From assembly GCF_954871325.1 (NCBI RefSeq), contig NC_088777.1, forward strand, positions 13,865,366 through 13,929,365: a DNA stretch of 64,000 nucleotides, written 5' to 3'. A model generated the notes under the pieces. That model did not search any database. It saw nothing but the letters and a program-made list of their open reading frames with translations, and was not told the DNA's origin. Of the stretch, positions 36,301 through 49,500 are shown in pieces; within the stretch, counting starts at the first letter, position 1; each line of letters starts with the position of its first letter. The stretch comes from Gordionus sp. m RMFG-2023 (lineage: Eukaryota > Nematomorpha > Gordioida > Chordodea > Parachordodidae). The position numbers and the translations under genes were made by a program.

Positions 36301-36828
36301 TCGAAACATTGAAAATATTTTGGAAATTTTTTACTCATTGGCCTTCCTCTTCACTAATCAAAAAGTTCTAGTTACGGTTCAAAAAATATCTGCTTTTTTT
36401 CTTGCAATTATTCTTTTCCACAATTTATAAAAACAGAGATATAATGCAAAAACCAGGGCTACTAGAAGATGCAAATGTTATGGGGAGGGGGAGGGGGTTG
36501 TGGGAATTACCCCTTTTATTTACTAATATTGTATCTAATAATAAATATTAAATCTAAAAATTATCGTAGTCTTATTATGAATTTATTAATATTAACAACT
36601 AAAATGCTTTTTGAATGAACGCATTGATGAATTTGAAAGATTTCCTTCTTTTATATATGAAGGTTGAAGGCAAACATATTCGATTTCTGCCACGAAGTTT
36701 GTCTCAGGAGAGGGGTTAAGAGGAAATCCTTCCCCCTTCGGAAATTTGCTTGATCTCGTAAATATCGTTTTAAGATAATAAAATTCTACACCCCCCACCC
36801 CCTCTTCCTCCCAAAAATGTATACAATA
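36301..36828. other. Intergenic DNA
   Basis: No gene recognised. It holds purine-rich and C-rich runs (GGGGAGGGGGAGGGGG near 36480; CCCCCCACCCCC near 36790). A 68-residue - strand frame at 36592-36798 has no identifiable features. Confidence 0.4.
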
Positions 36829-36998
36829 CAGGGTTGCGCATTTGGCCGGTCAAATTCAAATAAATGTTTTATAAGACAATATTAATTCTATTTTATATAT
36901 AATAGTAAAAAATGTATGTATATTAAATTATATTTTTTTAAATTCTATAATTAATGTTTCGCTCTACATGGCAGAGTCTTGTTCTAATTTATATTCAT

Positions 36999-38076
36999 TA
37001 GTGCTGTAAACATTTTTAAAAAAATCGAACGCGTTCAACGTTCATTGACAAAAATCGAACGCGTTCACGTTCAAATTCAAAAAAAGGAACGCGTTCAAGT
37101 TCATGAACGCGTTCATACGTTCAAAATTTTATGATAAATTTTTTTTTAAATTTAATTTGATATAAATAAATGCCTTATATTTTTCAACACAATATATTAG
37201 CCATGATAAAAAATAATAGTTTTATTTTGATAATATAATTATAAATACAATATAATAGAGCGATAAAAAAATAAATTTATAAAAAAATTTTCTTATTAAT
37301 TTTTAATAATAATTGCTTTTCAAAATTTTCATCTGATAGGCATGAACGCTTGTCAGTTAATACAGCGTTAGCTATACTAAAAACTCGCTCAACAGGGGCA
37401 GATGAAGGGATTGCGGTGTTATACTTGATAAATAATTCTTTTAAAAGGGAGAATTTAGTAAAAACATTTAATGTTTTATCCATTGTTTCAAAAAATTGAG
37501 ATATGTTATCATCCTCCAATCTGCCCTCTTCTTCCTCGTCAAAAAAAAAGGATATCTCGGAATTGATTTTAAAACAGTGAAATATTTTTGATATTTGGGC
37601 CATGGTAATTCTAATTCATCTAATATTGAATTTTGATTTTCAGAATCTGATGATGAAATATTTATATCCATGCAAATGCTAATCTATTAAATTAAAATAT
37701 AAAATATTCAAATTAATAAACTTTAATCTTATCTTCTCTAGCAGTAGCACTATGGTACGTTAATTGCAATATGAAAGAGGAAAAAGTAAAAACAGCTGAT
37801 TAAAAAATATAAGACTTTTTTGTTAAAAAATTGGATTAAATATTAATTTTTCAAATAAATAAAAATATAAGACTTTTTTGTTAAAAAATGCGGATTAATA
37901 TTAATTTTTCAAATAAATAAAAATAAAAAGTGTTTTTAAAATTGAACGAACGTAAAATTGAACGCGTTCATCAAAGAAAAGGAACGCGTTCACGTACAAA
38001 GTTCGTCAAAAAAAAAGGAACGCCGTTCATCACCTTTTTTCAAAATTCATTTTGAACGCGTTCGTTTACAACACTA
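36999..38076. mobile_element. Nested hAT element with GAACGCGTTC palindrome arrays (1078 bp)
   Basis: Inverted ends TAGTGCTGTAAAC and GTTTACAACACTA, flanked by the exact duplication ATATTCAT (36991-36998 and 38077-38084). Perfect GAACGCGTTC palindromes occur four times inside the left end and three times inside the right end, plus one altered copy. The interior holds a hAT transposase C-terminus on the - strand. It lies wholly inside the 36829-39116 element and is therefore younger. Confidence 0.95.
37277..37671 (-). pseudogene. hAT transposase C-terminal fragment
   Basis: The - strand encodes [20 protein letters not shown] then [28 protein letters not shown], a well-preserved hAT dimerisation domain, preceded by [19 protein letters not shown] in an overlapping frame. 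The DDE catalytic domain is missing, so this is a deletion derivative. It could only have moved using a transposase supplied elsewhere. Confidence 0.85.
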
Positions 38077-39116
38077 ATATTCATTCTTATTATTTTCTTT
38101 AACATTTTTTATCAATCTTAGGTTATGATTTACTCCTACCAATCTTCTGGTTATCGAGATCTTCAATTGAATTTCTTAGACACTTCTCTTAATATTCAAG
38201 GTGAACAAAGTCCATTCCAACAACTTAAGCCAAAAATCTGATTGTTTTTTATGAAAGTTATTGGTTTCCATATATTTTGGCTATTAAATATACCGCCGCT
38301 TTTACTTTTGAAATTTATGATATCACTTAAAATATTTTAAAGATCATCACTTTATAAAACGACTAATTTTTGTATTATGGCTTCATCAAACTCAAGTAAG
38401 ATTCTCCCCTTATATTTGGGATCCAATAAATAATCAGCAGTGCAGTGTGGGCACACGTATTTGGATTGTTTTCTTTTTCAAACGTATCTTTAATATTTTT
38501 TTTAGGTTGGTAAATTATAATATCATGATTACGTGTTTTCTAAATTTAGCATCTCGTTTTTTACGTGAGCCAAGGTCAATATGATAGCTAAATGTTTATG
38601 AATATTTTAAAATGTTACATAAATATATTATTGGTAATTTCTCTCGGACAAATATCAAACTTTTTCAACAGCTGCTTTCAGAGCTTTTATGCATATATGT
38701 ATTTGCTCATTACATTTTATTAATGTTGCCCATCTTATTTGGATATTTGTACATAATGTAATTTAATGCAATTAGTAATTTTCTTAAACCATGCTTAAGT
38801 AAAATTATAATATTTATTTATATCTTTAGATTCAATCAAATTAATAATGAGAAAAATTCTTTTTTTTTATTTCAGATTGAAATTTTAATATTTTAATATT
38901 TTATTATGAAAATTTTATATTTTTATATAGAATTATAATTAAATCGATGCCTTGATGATATAAATATATTTTTAAATAATTTGTAAATAAATTAGATTGA
39001 TAAATATGCTTTAAATACATATTAGTTAATTAAATCAATATAGTTATTCACCAATAACATTTTAGAGTATTTGACCGTATTTGGCCAGGTCAAATACTCC
39101 TTCTTTGCCAACCCTG

Positions 39117-40215
39117 ATACAATATATCCCTATAAAGAAAAATTTTAAATAAAAATTAGTAAAAGTTAATAACTTTAAAATAAAGATTATAATTCGAAAT
39201 TTTTAAAGAAAACCATTTTTATAAAAAAAAAAGTGAAACAGAATTTTCTTTTATAAAAATCAAATATAATAAAGGTCTTACAATAAATGGACCTAAAAAC
39301 CTGTAATAAAATTATGGGGGAAATACTCACCTAATAGTGCCCCCCCCCATCTCTCTAAGCAAAATGTTGGTTAGGCTATGCCACCTATTTACTTAAGAAC
39401 TAAATCTTTCATTATATTCTATTTTTATTTATGCAATTTATTCTTTGCTGGTTAAATTCTTATTTGATTTTTTATATTTAGGGATCGGATCCAAACCCTA
39501 ACGAAGGTTCAGACAATAATAAATGTTCAGATTCGGTTCGTAGAAAATTATAATATTGGTTCGGTTTAAACCTAGCTTATTAAAATTATGTAAAGAAAAG
39601 AATTATTTTTTTAATTTTATCGCTATTCTCTAAAAAATAGTATTGAGCCGTATACATATAAAATATTATCAATTTTCTCTTCTATCAAGTTATATCTATA
39701 AATTGGAAGAATAAATTTTATGACTAAGAATACTTCTATCAACTTGGGTAGCTTGCACCGTCAAAGCAATATAGAAAAATATTTAATATAATTACTTAAT
39801 CATTTTTAAAAGAGTTAAAATAGAAAAAGATTCAAATCGGTTCACAGGCATTTTTAGTGGTTCAGGTTCGGGAGACAAATCTTTTAATGGTTAAGTTTTC
39901 CCAATATCATATTAGGAAATTTAAAAAAAAAAACTCAATTAAGATATAAGTATTATATTCACGAGCACCTATTAATTGTATTAATAATGTTGGTTTTTCT
40001 CATCATCAATATATGTTTTTTTTAGTTATTAAAGCACATAATTCTTTAATTTGACATTATTATAGATTACGGAGATCATAGGCATGTCCAAACTCAAAAA
40101 TAATAAGAGGTTTACGCATTTTAACTTTACCTGTCTTATTATATTGTTAAATTGTGTAAACCTTTTATTGATATTTTTAAGTTTGGACGCACCATACAAT
40201 ATATAGACGTATATG
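39117..40215. other. Intergenic DNA with GGTTC-type words
   Basis: At about 39480-39900 there are scattered GGTTCGG, GGTTCAGG and CCTAACGAAGGTTC words like those in hAT ends, without matched termini. A C-run lies near 39343. No gene recognised. Confidence 0.4.
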
Positions 40216-41386
40216 CAGAATTGTAAAGGAGCGGCGCTATATTTTTTTAAAAACACCTGAATCGCCCCTCCTTTTTAAAAATGAGGAGCGGGAGCTAGCT
40301 CCTTTTTAGCCTGGAGTGGAGGAGCGCCGCTCCACCGCTCCTATAAATTTAGGGTATAAATTAAATTATTTTTTAAATATTAATAATCTTTGTTAATTAA
40401 AATTCGATAAAAATGAAATTTTATTTTGTTTAAATTTATCCATTATTAAATGTTGAGCCGAGTTTTATATTGGTTTTTCTTCTAATCATTTTAAATATTA
40501 AACATCAAATTTTTCATTTTTATAATGAAAATTTTTTGGAAAATCTTGTAAGTCATATTAATATTCATTTGATAGATATTAAAATAGTTTTCGATATTAT
40601 GGATTTAGAGATCACAGAAGAAGAAATCATGCAAAAAATATTTTAAACTTCTAAAAGATGTTGATCCAAATGATCAAACAAATTTAAAGGCAAAATGCCT
40701 TTTGTGTTTAAGTAAAAGTATTTCATTTTCAAAAGTGAGCAGCTCCAATCTAAAAAAGCATCTACAAGAAAAAAATCTTTCTTTTAAATACGAAATGATA
40801 ACTATATTTTTTTAATTTTAGAATAATTTTTTTTTAAATGGTTAAAATTATTTTTGGGAAATTCATTATAGTTGAGCTTGAGTTATATATGATGCATTTT
40901 TAAATATATTAAAATTTTTATTCTAATTTTCTCATTACTTGTTCAACCTTCTTTTTTATACATGAATTAAAAAATATCTTTATAAAATACAATACCCCGC
41001 TTCCCTCTAGTGCTCCTGTGGAGCGCTTATTTAGTATTGCAAAACAGGTCTTAGGGGAGAGGCGTGGATGTTTGTTAGATTCTAATTAAGAAAATTTATT
41101 ACCTTTAAAGGCTAATAAATAAATATTTTGATAGATCATTTAATATAAATAAAACTTTTTGAAAAAAAATATGATTTTGTTTCGTGTACCTTCTAAAAAA
41201 ATGAAAATCAAAGGAACGGTTATGGAGTGGCACTCCATTACTTGGAGCGGGATCTAGCTTCTTTTAAGGGAGCGAGAGCTAGCTTCTTTTGATAAGGTAG
41301 GAGCGGGAGCGGGAGCGGGAGCGGGAGCGGGAGCGGGAGCAAGAGCGGGAGCTAGCTACTTTCAAAAAGGAGCGTTAACAACTCTG
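40216..41386. mobile_element. hAT element with GGAGC(TAGCTCC) arrays (1171 bp)
   Basis: Ends CAGAATTGTAAAGGAGCG and GGAGCGTTAACAACTCTG, flanked by the exact duplication CGTATATG (40208-40215 and 41387-41394). Both ends are packed with GGAGCGGGAGCTAGCTCC-type words. The right end includes a (GGGAGC)n run at about 41299-41350. The interior contains remnants of both the N-terminal BED-type finger and the C-terminal dimerisation domain of the transposase, with the catalytic part missing. Confidence 0.93.
40600..41130 (+). pseudogene. Internally deleted hAT transposase remnant
   Basis: About 40668-40780 reads NLKAKCLLCLSK followed by SSNLKKHLQ, a BED-type zinc finger (C..C and a histidine helix). 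About 40975-41095 reads [20 protein letters not shown] and then [13 protein letters not shown], the hAT dimerisation motif. The roughly 200 bases between are non-coding, so the entire DDE domain has been lost. Same motif type (SSAPVER) as the relics at 3001-3240 and 37277-37671. Confidence 0.8.
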
Positions 41387-42196
41387 CGTATATGTAATCA
41401 TCTAACAACGCTACTCACAATAGATTTATATCTTAGAGATTTTAATTTTTCCGCGTTTCTCTGTTTCGATTTTGTCCTTAACGTTTTAATTTTATTAGTC
41501 TTATCATATATCTACTATTACAAATGAATTTCAGATAGAAATCTGACAATGTTTATAGTAATGTTATTTCCTAAATACTATTTTGTATTTTTGCGACCTA
41601 TAATGCTAAGCCAAGTTGTATCATCATTTCATTTCTTCTAAGCAATTTAATAAGAGTCGAAATTAAAATTTTACAACTATTGAGAATATAAATGAAAAGA
41701 TTTGTAAAAAAAATATATTTTTAAAAGAAATACCCCCAATTTTTAACTATATCGCGATTTGAAACCTCTCATCATACAAACAGATTAAAATTCTATATTT
41801 ATTTATCGGTCATCACAATAAAAATAAAATATTTTAAATAAGTTACATTAAATTGCCCTGGGTTTAATGGTCATTTATTTTGAAAAAATATATATTAGTA
41901 TAGTGATTTAATAATATTCACGGTAATTGAATATTTTCTTATTATAGTATAGAGATATAATTTTGGTGTTACCATAAACCGAAATAAAATTATTTTTGTC
42001 ATATTATTGAAATTACAGACTACTGGTACTGGCTCGTCTAAAGGTATTGTGTTAGTTTAAATATTTGATAAAATAAATTTTCAATAAGTATCTATAAATT
42101 TTATAAAGATATTTATGAGCACTATATTTCAAAAATAGTTTCCAAAAAATTTCTTTTAAAATTTTTATTTCTTTTTTTATTTATTTCGGAAAAGGA
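41387..42196. other. Upstream region of the DUF229 gene
   Basis: AT-rich. It presumably contains the promoter and 5' UTR; no specific motif can be assigned. An upstream non-coding exon cannot be excluded, because a T-rich tract precedes the start codon. Confidence 0.4.
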
Positions 42197-45100
42197 ATGC
42201 GAGGAGCCAGATTTTTTTTTCGTACCCTAAGACGCAACACATTCAGAAAGGTCATATTTTTATGTTTGTTATTCTTTATCTTTTATTCTTGGCACTCTTA
42301 CAGTTATAATTCAGGGATTTTCTGGAAACTTTGGAGTGGCAAAAATATTGTGCTACCATTTTCCGTTCCTAATACTTCTCATATTACTGATACTTTAATA
42401 AATTTTAACCCAGATTTAATCAAATATGGTAAGATTTCTTCTATTTCATATGATTTAAATATGCCTCGTTGTAAAATTTTAAGATTAAACACGTCCATAG
42501 ATGTTATAACCCCTTATCTAGAGCTCAAATATTTGAGTTATTCGAAATTAGATTGCACACAAGATGTAAGAATACCTTTGACCTTTATAGAGTCTGCAAC
42601 TCTCAGTGCTATAAATCGTATTGACATTTCGGAACAAGATTCGAATTTCAAAATTATATTGGATACTAAAGTACTAGACGCCTATTATGGAGGTTCAAAA
42701 AATTTAGGAAGTTGTTATTACTTTCATGTACTTAGAGATAACAAATCAAACCTTCCTGATGATAACAACATTCTCGGGGAACCTGTTCATTTTAATACCT
42801 CCACCTTAGTTTACATGTCCAACTTAACCTCTTATCAGATCTCGTTTACTAATATTAACCAGCAAAGCTTTGATGTCTACCTCAGTGTGACATGTCATGA
42901 TAAAAACAACTCCGTCATTTATCAAAATGCCCACATAGTTCCTGCGCCAGTTGTAGTAGCCCATTATATAAAGACACAAATAAAGCGTAATTTATTAAAT
43001 GAAGCCAAATTAAGCAATAATAGGATGAACATACTACTAATGGGTGTGGATTCAACATCAAGGGGAAATTTTGAGAGGTACTTCGGTAAAACTTATGGAC
43101 TTCTTAGTTCTCTCAGAAAAAGCGTTTACTCCTATAAGGGTTATTTTAAGGTAGGCGATAATACGTACCCCAATTTAACCCCTTTACTCACTGGAAAATG
43201 GGTTTGGGAAAAGTTTCCACATGGACCCATGAAATATTTTGACAATTTAAGCTTGATTTGGCGTGAATACGAAAAAAGAGGGTATGCCAGCATTTATTTC
43301 GAGGACGAACCTATATATGCAACCTACAACTACCAAAAAAATGGTTTTCTGGCCGTTCCTTCAAACTTTTACTTTCGACCATTCTCCCTAGAATGGATGA
43401 GATTCATGAACCTCACAAAACGTTACAATCATTGTTCTTTGTATGGCAAGAGTGAAATTGACATGCTGCTAGATTATTCTGAATCTCTTATTAAATCAAT
43501 GGAAATTCTTGGTCAGCCTTATTTCAATCTAAACTTTATCACGAAATTTACTCACAATAATCTTCCAGGAGCGGCTGTGATGGATCAATTTATTTCCCTT
43601 TACTTTAAGAGGTTATTGGAAAAGAAGCTCTTGAAAAACACGTTTATAATAGTTTTTAGCGATCATGGGTTAAGGTTCGGAAAATATAGAGAGACTTCTA
43701 ATGGTTAGACTCTACCATCTGTATTTGTTTATGGATAATTTGATTCTTATATCTTTATAATTAAATCTAGAATCGTTACTCAATGATAAGATCTTTTTGC
43801 AATTTTTTCCCCAGTATTGCATGCACTATATTGGAATAATTTTTTTTTGCCCTAATCACATTTTTTCTTCTTTCTATACTATTGATAATCTCATTGCTTT
43901 TTTTAAAAAAAAATCTGAATTTCCTAGAAGATGAATAGTATGTGTAATAAAGTGCACATTATGTAATTAAGGGATGCAAATTTCAATTTTTATAATCTTT
44001 ATTAACTATAAATATATCTAACTTTATTTAAACACAATAAATATTAAACGTTTAAATATTTTAATTTTGATGAAAATCTATAAGATAATTATTTTGGTGT
44101 GTAAATATACTCCAACAAGCGACATTCGTTGCAAATAGTCATCTTGGCATTTTACATCTTCCTTTCTTATCGTTATATTGAGTTAATTAGCCGTTATGTT
44201 TTTTCTAACCTCCTTTTATTATAAATTTTAATGACATTTGGACAATTTATCATGATTTTATCCTTTTCTTCTATCATATCTTTCACAATCTATTAAAGAA
44301 GCGCATCTATAAAAAAATGCTTATTAAGGTCACAGCACAAGGCCACTTCCCTGAATTAAGCTCTACTTCGTTTATTATTGTTTTTTTTAAAAAAAAATCC
44401 TCGCCACTTTTTCAACTTATCTGTTGGGAAGTTGATAATTGTAAATCATTGCTTGACGGTGGTAGCGCAAATCATTCCTCTCTGTTATCAAAAAATAATC
44501 CAAATTGATTTGTTACTAGTGTTGTTAAACGGCTTGATTTGAATCTATTTTAAAAAACGACTAATTCAATAATTTATTCAGAATAATATTACGCAAGCCT
44601 AATGATTTTACTCATAGACGACACAAAGGTTTGGGCATATATTAGCGAAATCTCGAGGTTTAGTCTATATTTTTCCGGCTATTAAAATGAGCTGTCACTT
44701 AAATTAGAATTTTCGCTATCTTTAGATCTGACTGCCCACATTATAAGAATATAAAATTATTAGAAATTTTTAATTGAATATTGGGTCTTTAAACCCACAT
44801 ATATTATGTGATATTGGCTTTAACTATGTGTCCTTCGGAGTTTGGGGTTTTTCTCTTTCTTTTACCTACCACTTCTATACTTTTAACCTTATTTCCTATT
44901 AGGCCTTCTCGTCGTAATTTCATACAAGTCTATTCACCATGATCTTTATTTTAAAGGGTACTACCTTTAAACTATCTAGTATATTTGTATTTCCTATCTT
45001 ATCATTTTTGATATCCTTGCTATCAAAAACCGCACTCTCATGTCTGTAAACTTCACTCGTCTGATTGATTGCTCGACCATCTTCCAAACTATATAGGATA

Positions 45101-46752
45101 CTTAGTTTCCCTTTATATTTTCCTTTTACACTTTAATTTGCGAAGATTCTATAAATTTGTCTACCTTAGCTTCCTTGATTCATTTTATTTTTTTTTATTT
45201 CTCTTTCGATTGCGTCATTATTTTATAAAGTGCCCAAATATTTACAGATATCAATTGCCGATATCTGACATCTATTTATGTCGATGATATACTCAGTTTA
45301 TCCTTGTTAACCTTTAACCCATGCTTTTCCTTTTATTTATCTAATTTTAATGTTTTAATTTGTCAAATATCTTTATATTTTGATGGCAGTAATTTGGAAA
45401 TTTTTTTTAATACAAATAGCCATTTTTAAAAATAGGTTGTAATAAAAAGCCAAATTAAAAATATATAATAGATCACGTGGCTTAAATTAACATCTGAATC
45501 AAAAATATAGATCGTTGCTTCAATTAGATACCATGCAATTGATCCAAAATTTATTTATAAGATATTTATTATATAATTTGTCGAACGCGGAATGAGATAT
45601 GCAATACAGGGTTTAAGAGTCACTTTACAAAGAACTACTCTTAAAATTTTAATAATTTTGAAAAGAGTTATTTTTTTATAAAAGTTTGCAATGAGCTTTA
45701 AAGTAGACTTATTTACTTTAAAATTTTTAAATATTTAGGAAGATTGAATTTTATTACTGTAAAGGGCAAAATTGGATTTCGATATTAAAAACAGATTTTC
45801 TTGTTTTTAATTTTAATGTTTAGCATTAATTTTAAGATATAGTGCAAAAATAAAAAATAAAGAAATTTTATGTTTACTTTAACAATAAAACCAAGGAATA
45901 TTGGAAGATCGCATGCCGTTCCTGTTAATCATTCCTCCGGACAACTTTTTTAACGATTATGGCATCGAAGAATCTATTTTTTCGATGAATACCAAACGAG
46001 TGGTAACCGCTTTTGATATACACGAAACATTGCTCCATTTGCTGGATCTTCACCTGATTATCAAAGAAAAAACCCCCCTTAAACTTAAAAACACGATTGG
46101 GAATCAAAGCTTAAAGAATAGCGGTAAGAAGGGACTAAGCCTCTTAAGAATGGTCCCTTATGATAGGGATTGTGATTCGGCCCACGTGCCTAGTTATTAT
46201 TGCCCATGCAATTGGCTAGCACCTATTACTTCAACCTCCTATTTAAATTATCCAAAACATTTGACGGGCAATATTAGCGGAAAATTTCAGAAAATTCTGA
46301 ACCTTGGAGCTGACTTAATAGTTTCAAAGATCAAGAACGATATACTCCTGCCCTATAAAAATGAATGCATTTTTGAGGAATTTAGATTGAGCACAATAAA
46401 GAAAGTTATATTGATATCGAAGGCGAATAAAACAAATTTAGAAGAGTTGCAAGGTTATAATGCTAACGAGATAAGAAATTACTTGAACAAACTGAGCAAA
46501 GGGGTCAATAAAGGATTAAATTCCTACATATCCAAAGTGATAAAAACCTTTAAAAGTGTCATAATAATATTAATAACTAAACCCTTCCAAGGAATATTCG
46601 AGGCTACATTAGATTTTGATATGTATAATATTTCAAATATATTCAGCCGTGTAGCAGACATTTCTCGCTTGGATGGGTACTGGGATCAATCTTACTGCGT
46701 AAACGGGTCAGAAATTAAAAAGTATTGTTATTGTAGAAAATATCATAATTAA
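42197..46752 (+). CDS. DUF229-family type II membrane protein (alkaline phosphatase/sulfatase fold)
   Basis: Two exons, 42197-43703 and 45896-46752, joined by GT..AG with G|GA making a Gly; 787 residues. Residues about 18-34 (KVIFLCLLFFIFYSWH) form a signal anchor after a basic N-terminus, predicting a short cytosolic tail and a large lumenal or extracellular domain with several N-glycosylation sequons (for example NTS, NLT, NKT). ILLMGVDSTSRGNFER carries the position of the nucleophile in this superfamily, and FSDHGLRFGKYRETSNG, followed by ILEDRMPFLLIIPP across the exon junction, carries the DHG metal-binding motif. Both are hallmarks of DUF229 (Pfam). HETLLHLLDL and a C-terminal Cys-rich region (YYCPCNW, YCYCRKYHN) match the family's end. 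Substrate unknown; hydrolase activity is inferred from the fold only. The frame is open throughout, and the 2.2-kb intron is ordinary. Start chosen at the first Met before the anchor. Confidence 0.92.
43704..45895. other. Intron of the DUF229 gene
   Basis: Donor GTTAGA at 43704, acceptor CCAAG ending at 45895. It contains a lone hAT-like end motif (TAGTGTTGTTAAACGG, about 44518) and one inverted copy of the ATGTCCAAAC dispersed repeat (44605-44680). Open frames here (44317-44508, 45069-45287) show no features. Confidence 0.55.
44605..44680 (-). repeat. ATGTCCAAAC dispersed repeat, inverted copy
   Basis: On the - strand it reads CCTCGAGATTTCGCTAATAT, then ATGCCCAAACCTTTGTGTCG, then TCTATGA. 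This matches the tandem copies at 58301-58536 (CCTCGACATTTCGCTGATAA, ATGTCCAAACTTTTGTGCCA, TCTATGA) and, more distantly, 31235-31300. Confidence 0.6.
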
Positions 46753-47194
46753 AGCAACATGGATTAAATTTCCTAATATTCTTAATACTATATGTTAGTG
46801 TTTATAAATGTGATAACAGTTAGATTTTAACATTATGCGAGGATTAATTATTTTAAATTAGTTGAATTATATAAACTACTCTTTGATATTATATACAATT
46901 TAAAAGGTTGGCAGCAATCGAGAGATAAATATTTTTCTATGTAATTATATGTTATGAGAATATCAGGAATTAGTTGTATCTATATTTTATGATGGTAAAT
47001 GAATTGCTTAAAAAGTATTAAAAAGGCAGATTTATTATTTATGCTATCAGGAATATATAGTCAATATTGTTAAAGCCATTTTAAAAAGTTGTTTGTTATT
47101 AAAATGGGGTATAACTAATAAAGCTCTGCACTGACAGGGGGACTCGGAATGACATTTTTTTGGAGTCAGTTGGATAGGACCTTTTAACATTTTA
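46753..47194. other. 3' flank of the DUF229 gene
   Basis: Presumed 3' UTR and downstream DNA, with a CTAATAAAGC near 47117 as a possible poly(A) signal. Nothing else recognised. Confidence 0.4.
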
Positions 47195-47392
47195 GGCTGG
47201 ATACATAGCGGAATTTGATCCAAGACGATTTAACAGCTGACTATTAATATTAATTTTTCCTTTAATTCCTTCCACCTTGATATTAATCTAGAAATTATTT
47301 ATTTTAATAAAAAAAAATTCATTTCATAAACAGATTTTTAAAATCGATCAGCTGTTAAATAATGTTGAATAGGTTTCCACTATGATTCCAGC
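47195..47392. mobile_element. Small MITE with inverted ends (about 200 bp)
   Basis: Left end GCTGGATACATAGCGGAA...ATTTAACAGCTGA matches the complement of the right end (GCTGGAATCATAGTGGAA...ATTTAACAGCTGA) over roughly 50 bases with mismatches and a small length difference. The element is too diverged to assign a target duplication or superfamily. Confidence 0.55.
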
Positions 47393-48584
47393 TTTAATCT
47401 GGGTGCGGCCAGACTTGGGCCTCGATAAATTTTAAATTTTTGGATTTTTTTTTTAATAAGTTTTCAAGAATAGCAACCAAAAATTCAGTTTTCCTTCAGC
47501 CCTTATAAAAAAATATTATCAATTGAAACATTCTACCTTTTTTTTGGCACAGTCCAATATATAAAATTGAATTGGAGCTGATCTATGCTAAAAAATATAA
47601 TAGGATTGAATAGTTTGGACAAAGTTTTTAAAATTATTTCTAGGATCGGATTTCAAAAATAAAGACCAGATGCAGGGCACTAATTAGTAGTAATGTCACG
47701 ACTCTCAAAAATGTGACATACTCTATATCTAATTCAGTAGTTACTTTCTAAATTATATTTAAAATTATTTTTTCTTGTTATGAGTAAAAAATACTGAAAC
47801 CGAGATGCCGATATCGAATTTATAAATTATAAAAAATAAATTACCTTAGGTAAATTTAAAATATAAATAACATAAAATATACCCAGATACATATTACATT
47901 TTCTTAAATTAAATAATTAATAATTAAATAGCATATTTTAGCTATCGATACTCGAAAAAAAATTATTGGGAAACTTCTCACGAGGGTTTTTGTATCTAAC
48001 AAAAGCAGAAATGGAGTGTAGTCAAAAAAATTATCGAAATCTATAAAATAATTTTGATTGAAATAAAAATAACGATTATGGTCCAACTCAAGGAAATTAT
48101 TTTTAATCAAAAATGATTAAATTTTATTAAATACCCTCTTTAATACCCATAGCCTATATCTTTCTAACCTTTATAATCCTACTTTCTTGTTAATTTTTTT
48201 ATATTTCATCCAATTAAAAACTTTCCTTAAACTCGGTTATTATTTTTAAAAAAAATTATTTAAAAAATTAGTTCAATTTTATAATTGAGAATTTTGCTTT
48301 AGAAGAAGACAGCGTTCACTTGTTTACAAATATAAATATTAATTTGTATAGTTTAGTTTGACTAATAAAAATTAATGGATTTTTTTTTTAAAAAATGGAA
48401 AATTATTATGTGGATAGCGCTTTTTTAAATTAAAAACATTAAGTTCCGGTTACTGTCAAATTATATTTTGAAGTTATTGTTGATTTTTGAAAATTCAATT
48501 ATATTAGTGATTTACATTGTAAAAGTGAAATTATGCATTTTTTGTCAGGGCAGTGTGTAAATTTGCTGTATCGATAATACAACA
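47393..48584. other. Intergenic AT-rich DNA
   Basis: No gene or element recognised. A - strand frame at 47904-48110 is low complexity and hydrophobic. Near 48547 TCAGGGCAGTGTG could be a decayed terminus of the composite that follows. Confidence 0.4.
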
Positions 48585-48616
48585 TTAACATGTTAAATTA
48601 AAATTAAAAAAAAATT

Positions 48617-49265
48617 CAATAAAGATGTACCGACAATTTTCATAATCGTTATTTTTTTTAAACTTTTTTTGACATATATGGGTAAAAATTTATATTAAAA
48701 AAAAATTTATATTAAAATTTTAATGAAGATGTAATGTAACACAGAAAAGTGACAATTGTCACAATCGTTATTTTTTAACTAATCTGATTTATTGTGTCAC
48801 AAATAGGTAAAAGTAGATGTAAAAACAAAATTTAAATGAAGATGTACCATAGAAAAGTGACAATTCATAATCGTTATTTTTAAACTTTTTTGAATTTTTT
48901 TAAAGCAAATGGGTAAAAATAGATATTGTTTGTTAACATATTAAAAAATTTCATTGAAGATGTACTACAGGAAAGTGACATTTGTCATAATCGTTATTAT
49001 TGAACCTTTTTGAATTTTTTTAAGGCAAATGGGTAAAAATAGAAATTGTTAACATGTTAAATTAAAATTTCAGTGAAGATGTACCACAGGAAAGTGACAA
49101 TTGTCATAATCGTTAATTTTTAACTTTTTTGAATTTTTTTAAGGCAAATGGGTAAAAAAATTTCAGTGATGATGTACTACGAGAAAGTGACAATTGTCAT
49201 AATCGTTATTTTTAAACTTTTTTGAATTTTTTTAAGGCAAATGGGTAAAAATAGATATTGTTAAC
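48617..49265. repeat. Left-arm tandem repeats (about six 110-bp units)
   Basis: Units read AAGATGTACCACAGGAAAGT, then GACAATTGTCATAATCGTTA, then T-run, GAATTTTTTTAAGGCAAATGGGTAAAAATAG, and GTTAACATGTTAAATT between units. The centre includes the perfect palindrome TGACAATTGTCA. Inner units resemble each other more than outer ones. Confidence 0.88.
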
Positions 49266-49500
49266 TGTTCTAACCTTATTTTATATACTTTTTTATTCTT
49301 GGATTTTCTTAGAGTCAAATACAAAATATTTGTAACACTCCTTTATTTTTCTTTATTATATATATTTTTCACGATTTTACAACAAAAAAGAATAATCAAT
49401 AAACACCGATTTTTACAAAATATAATATATTTCTTTTTTAATATTATTTTTTTATCAATTATTTTTTATATAATAAATAAATATTTATTATAATACAACA
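49266..49500 (-). repeat. 3' LTR of the Gypsy-type element
   Basis: On the + strand begins TGTTCTAACC and ends ATACAACA. Nearly identical to 55830-56061, with only a few substitutions and one 3-base length difference seen. Confidence 0.92.

Larger units (their letters stand above)
36829..39116. mobile_element. hAT-type element, host of a nested insertion
   Basis: Ends CAGGGTTGCGCATTTGGCC and GGCAAAGAAGG..., read inward from the right end as CAGGGTTGGCAAAG, flanked by an exact 8-bp duplication ATACAATA (36821-36828 and 39117-39124). Subterminal words TTTGGCC.GGTCAAAT occur at both ends. Removing the nested hAT at 36999-38076 leaves about 1.2 kb with no transposase remnant recognised, so it is non-autonomous. 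Confidence 0.9.
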
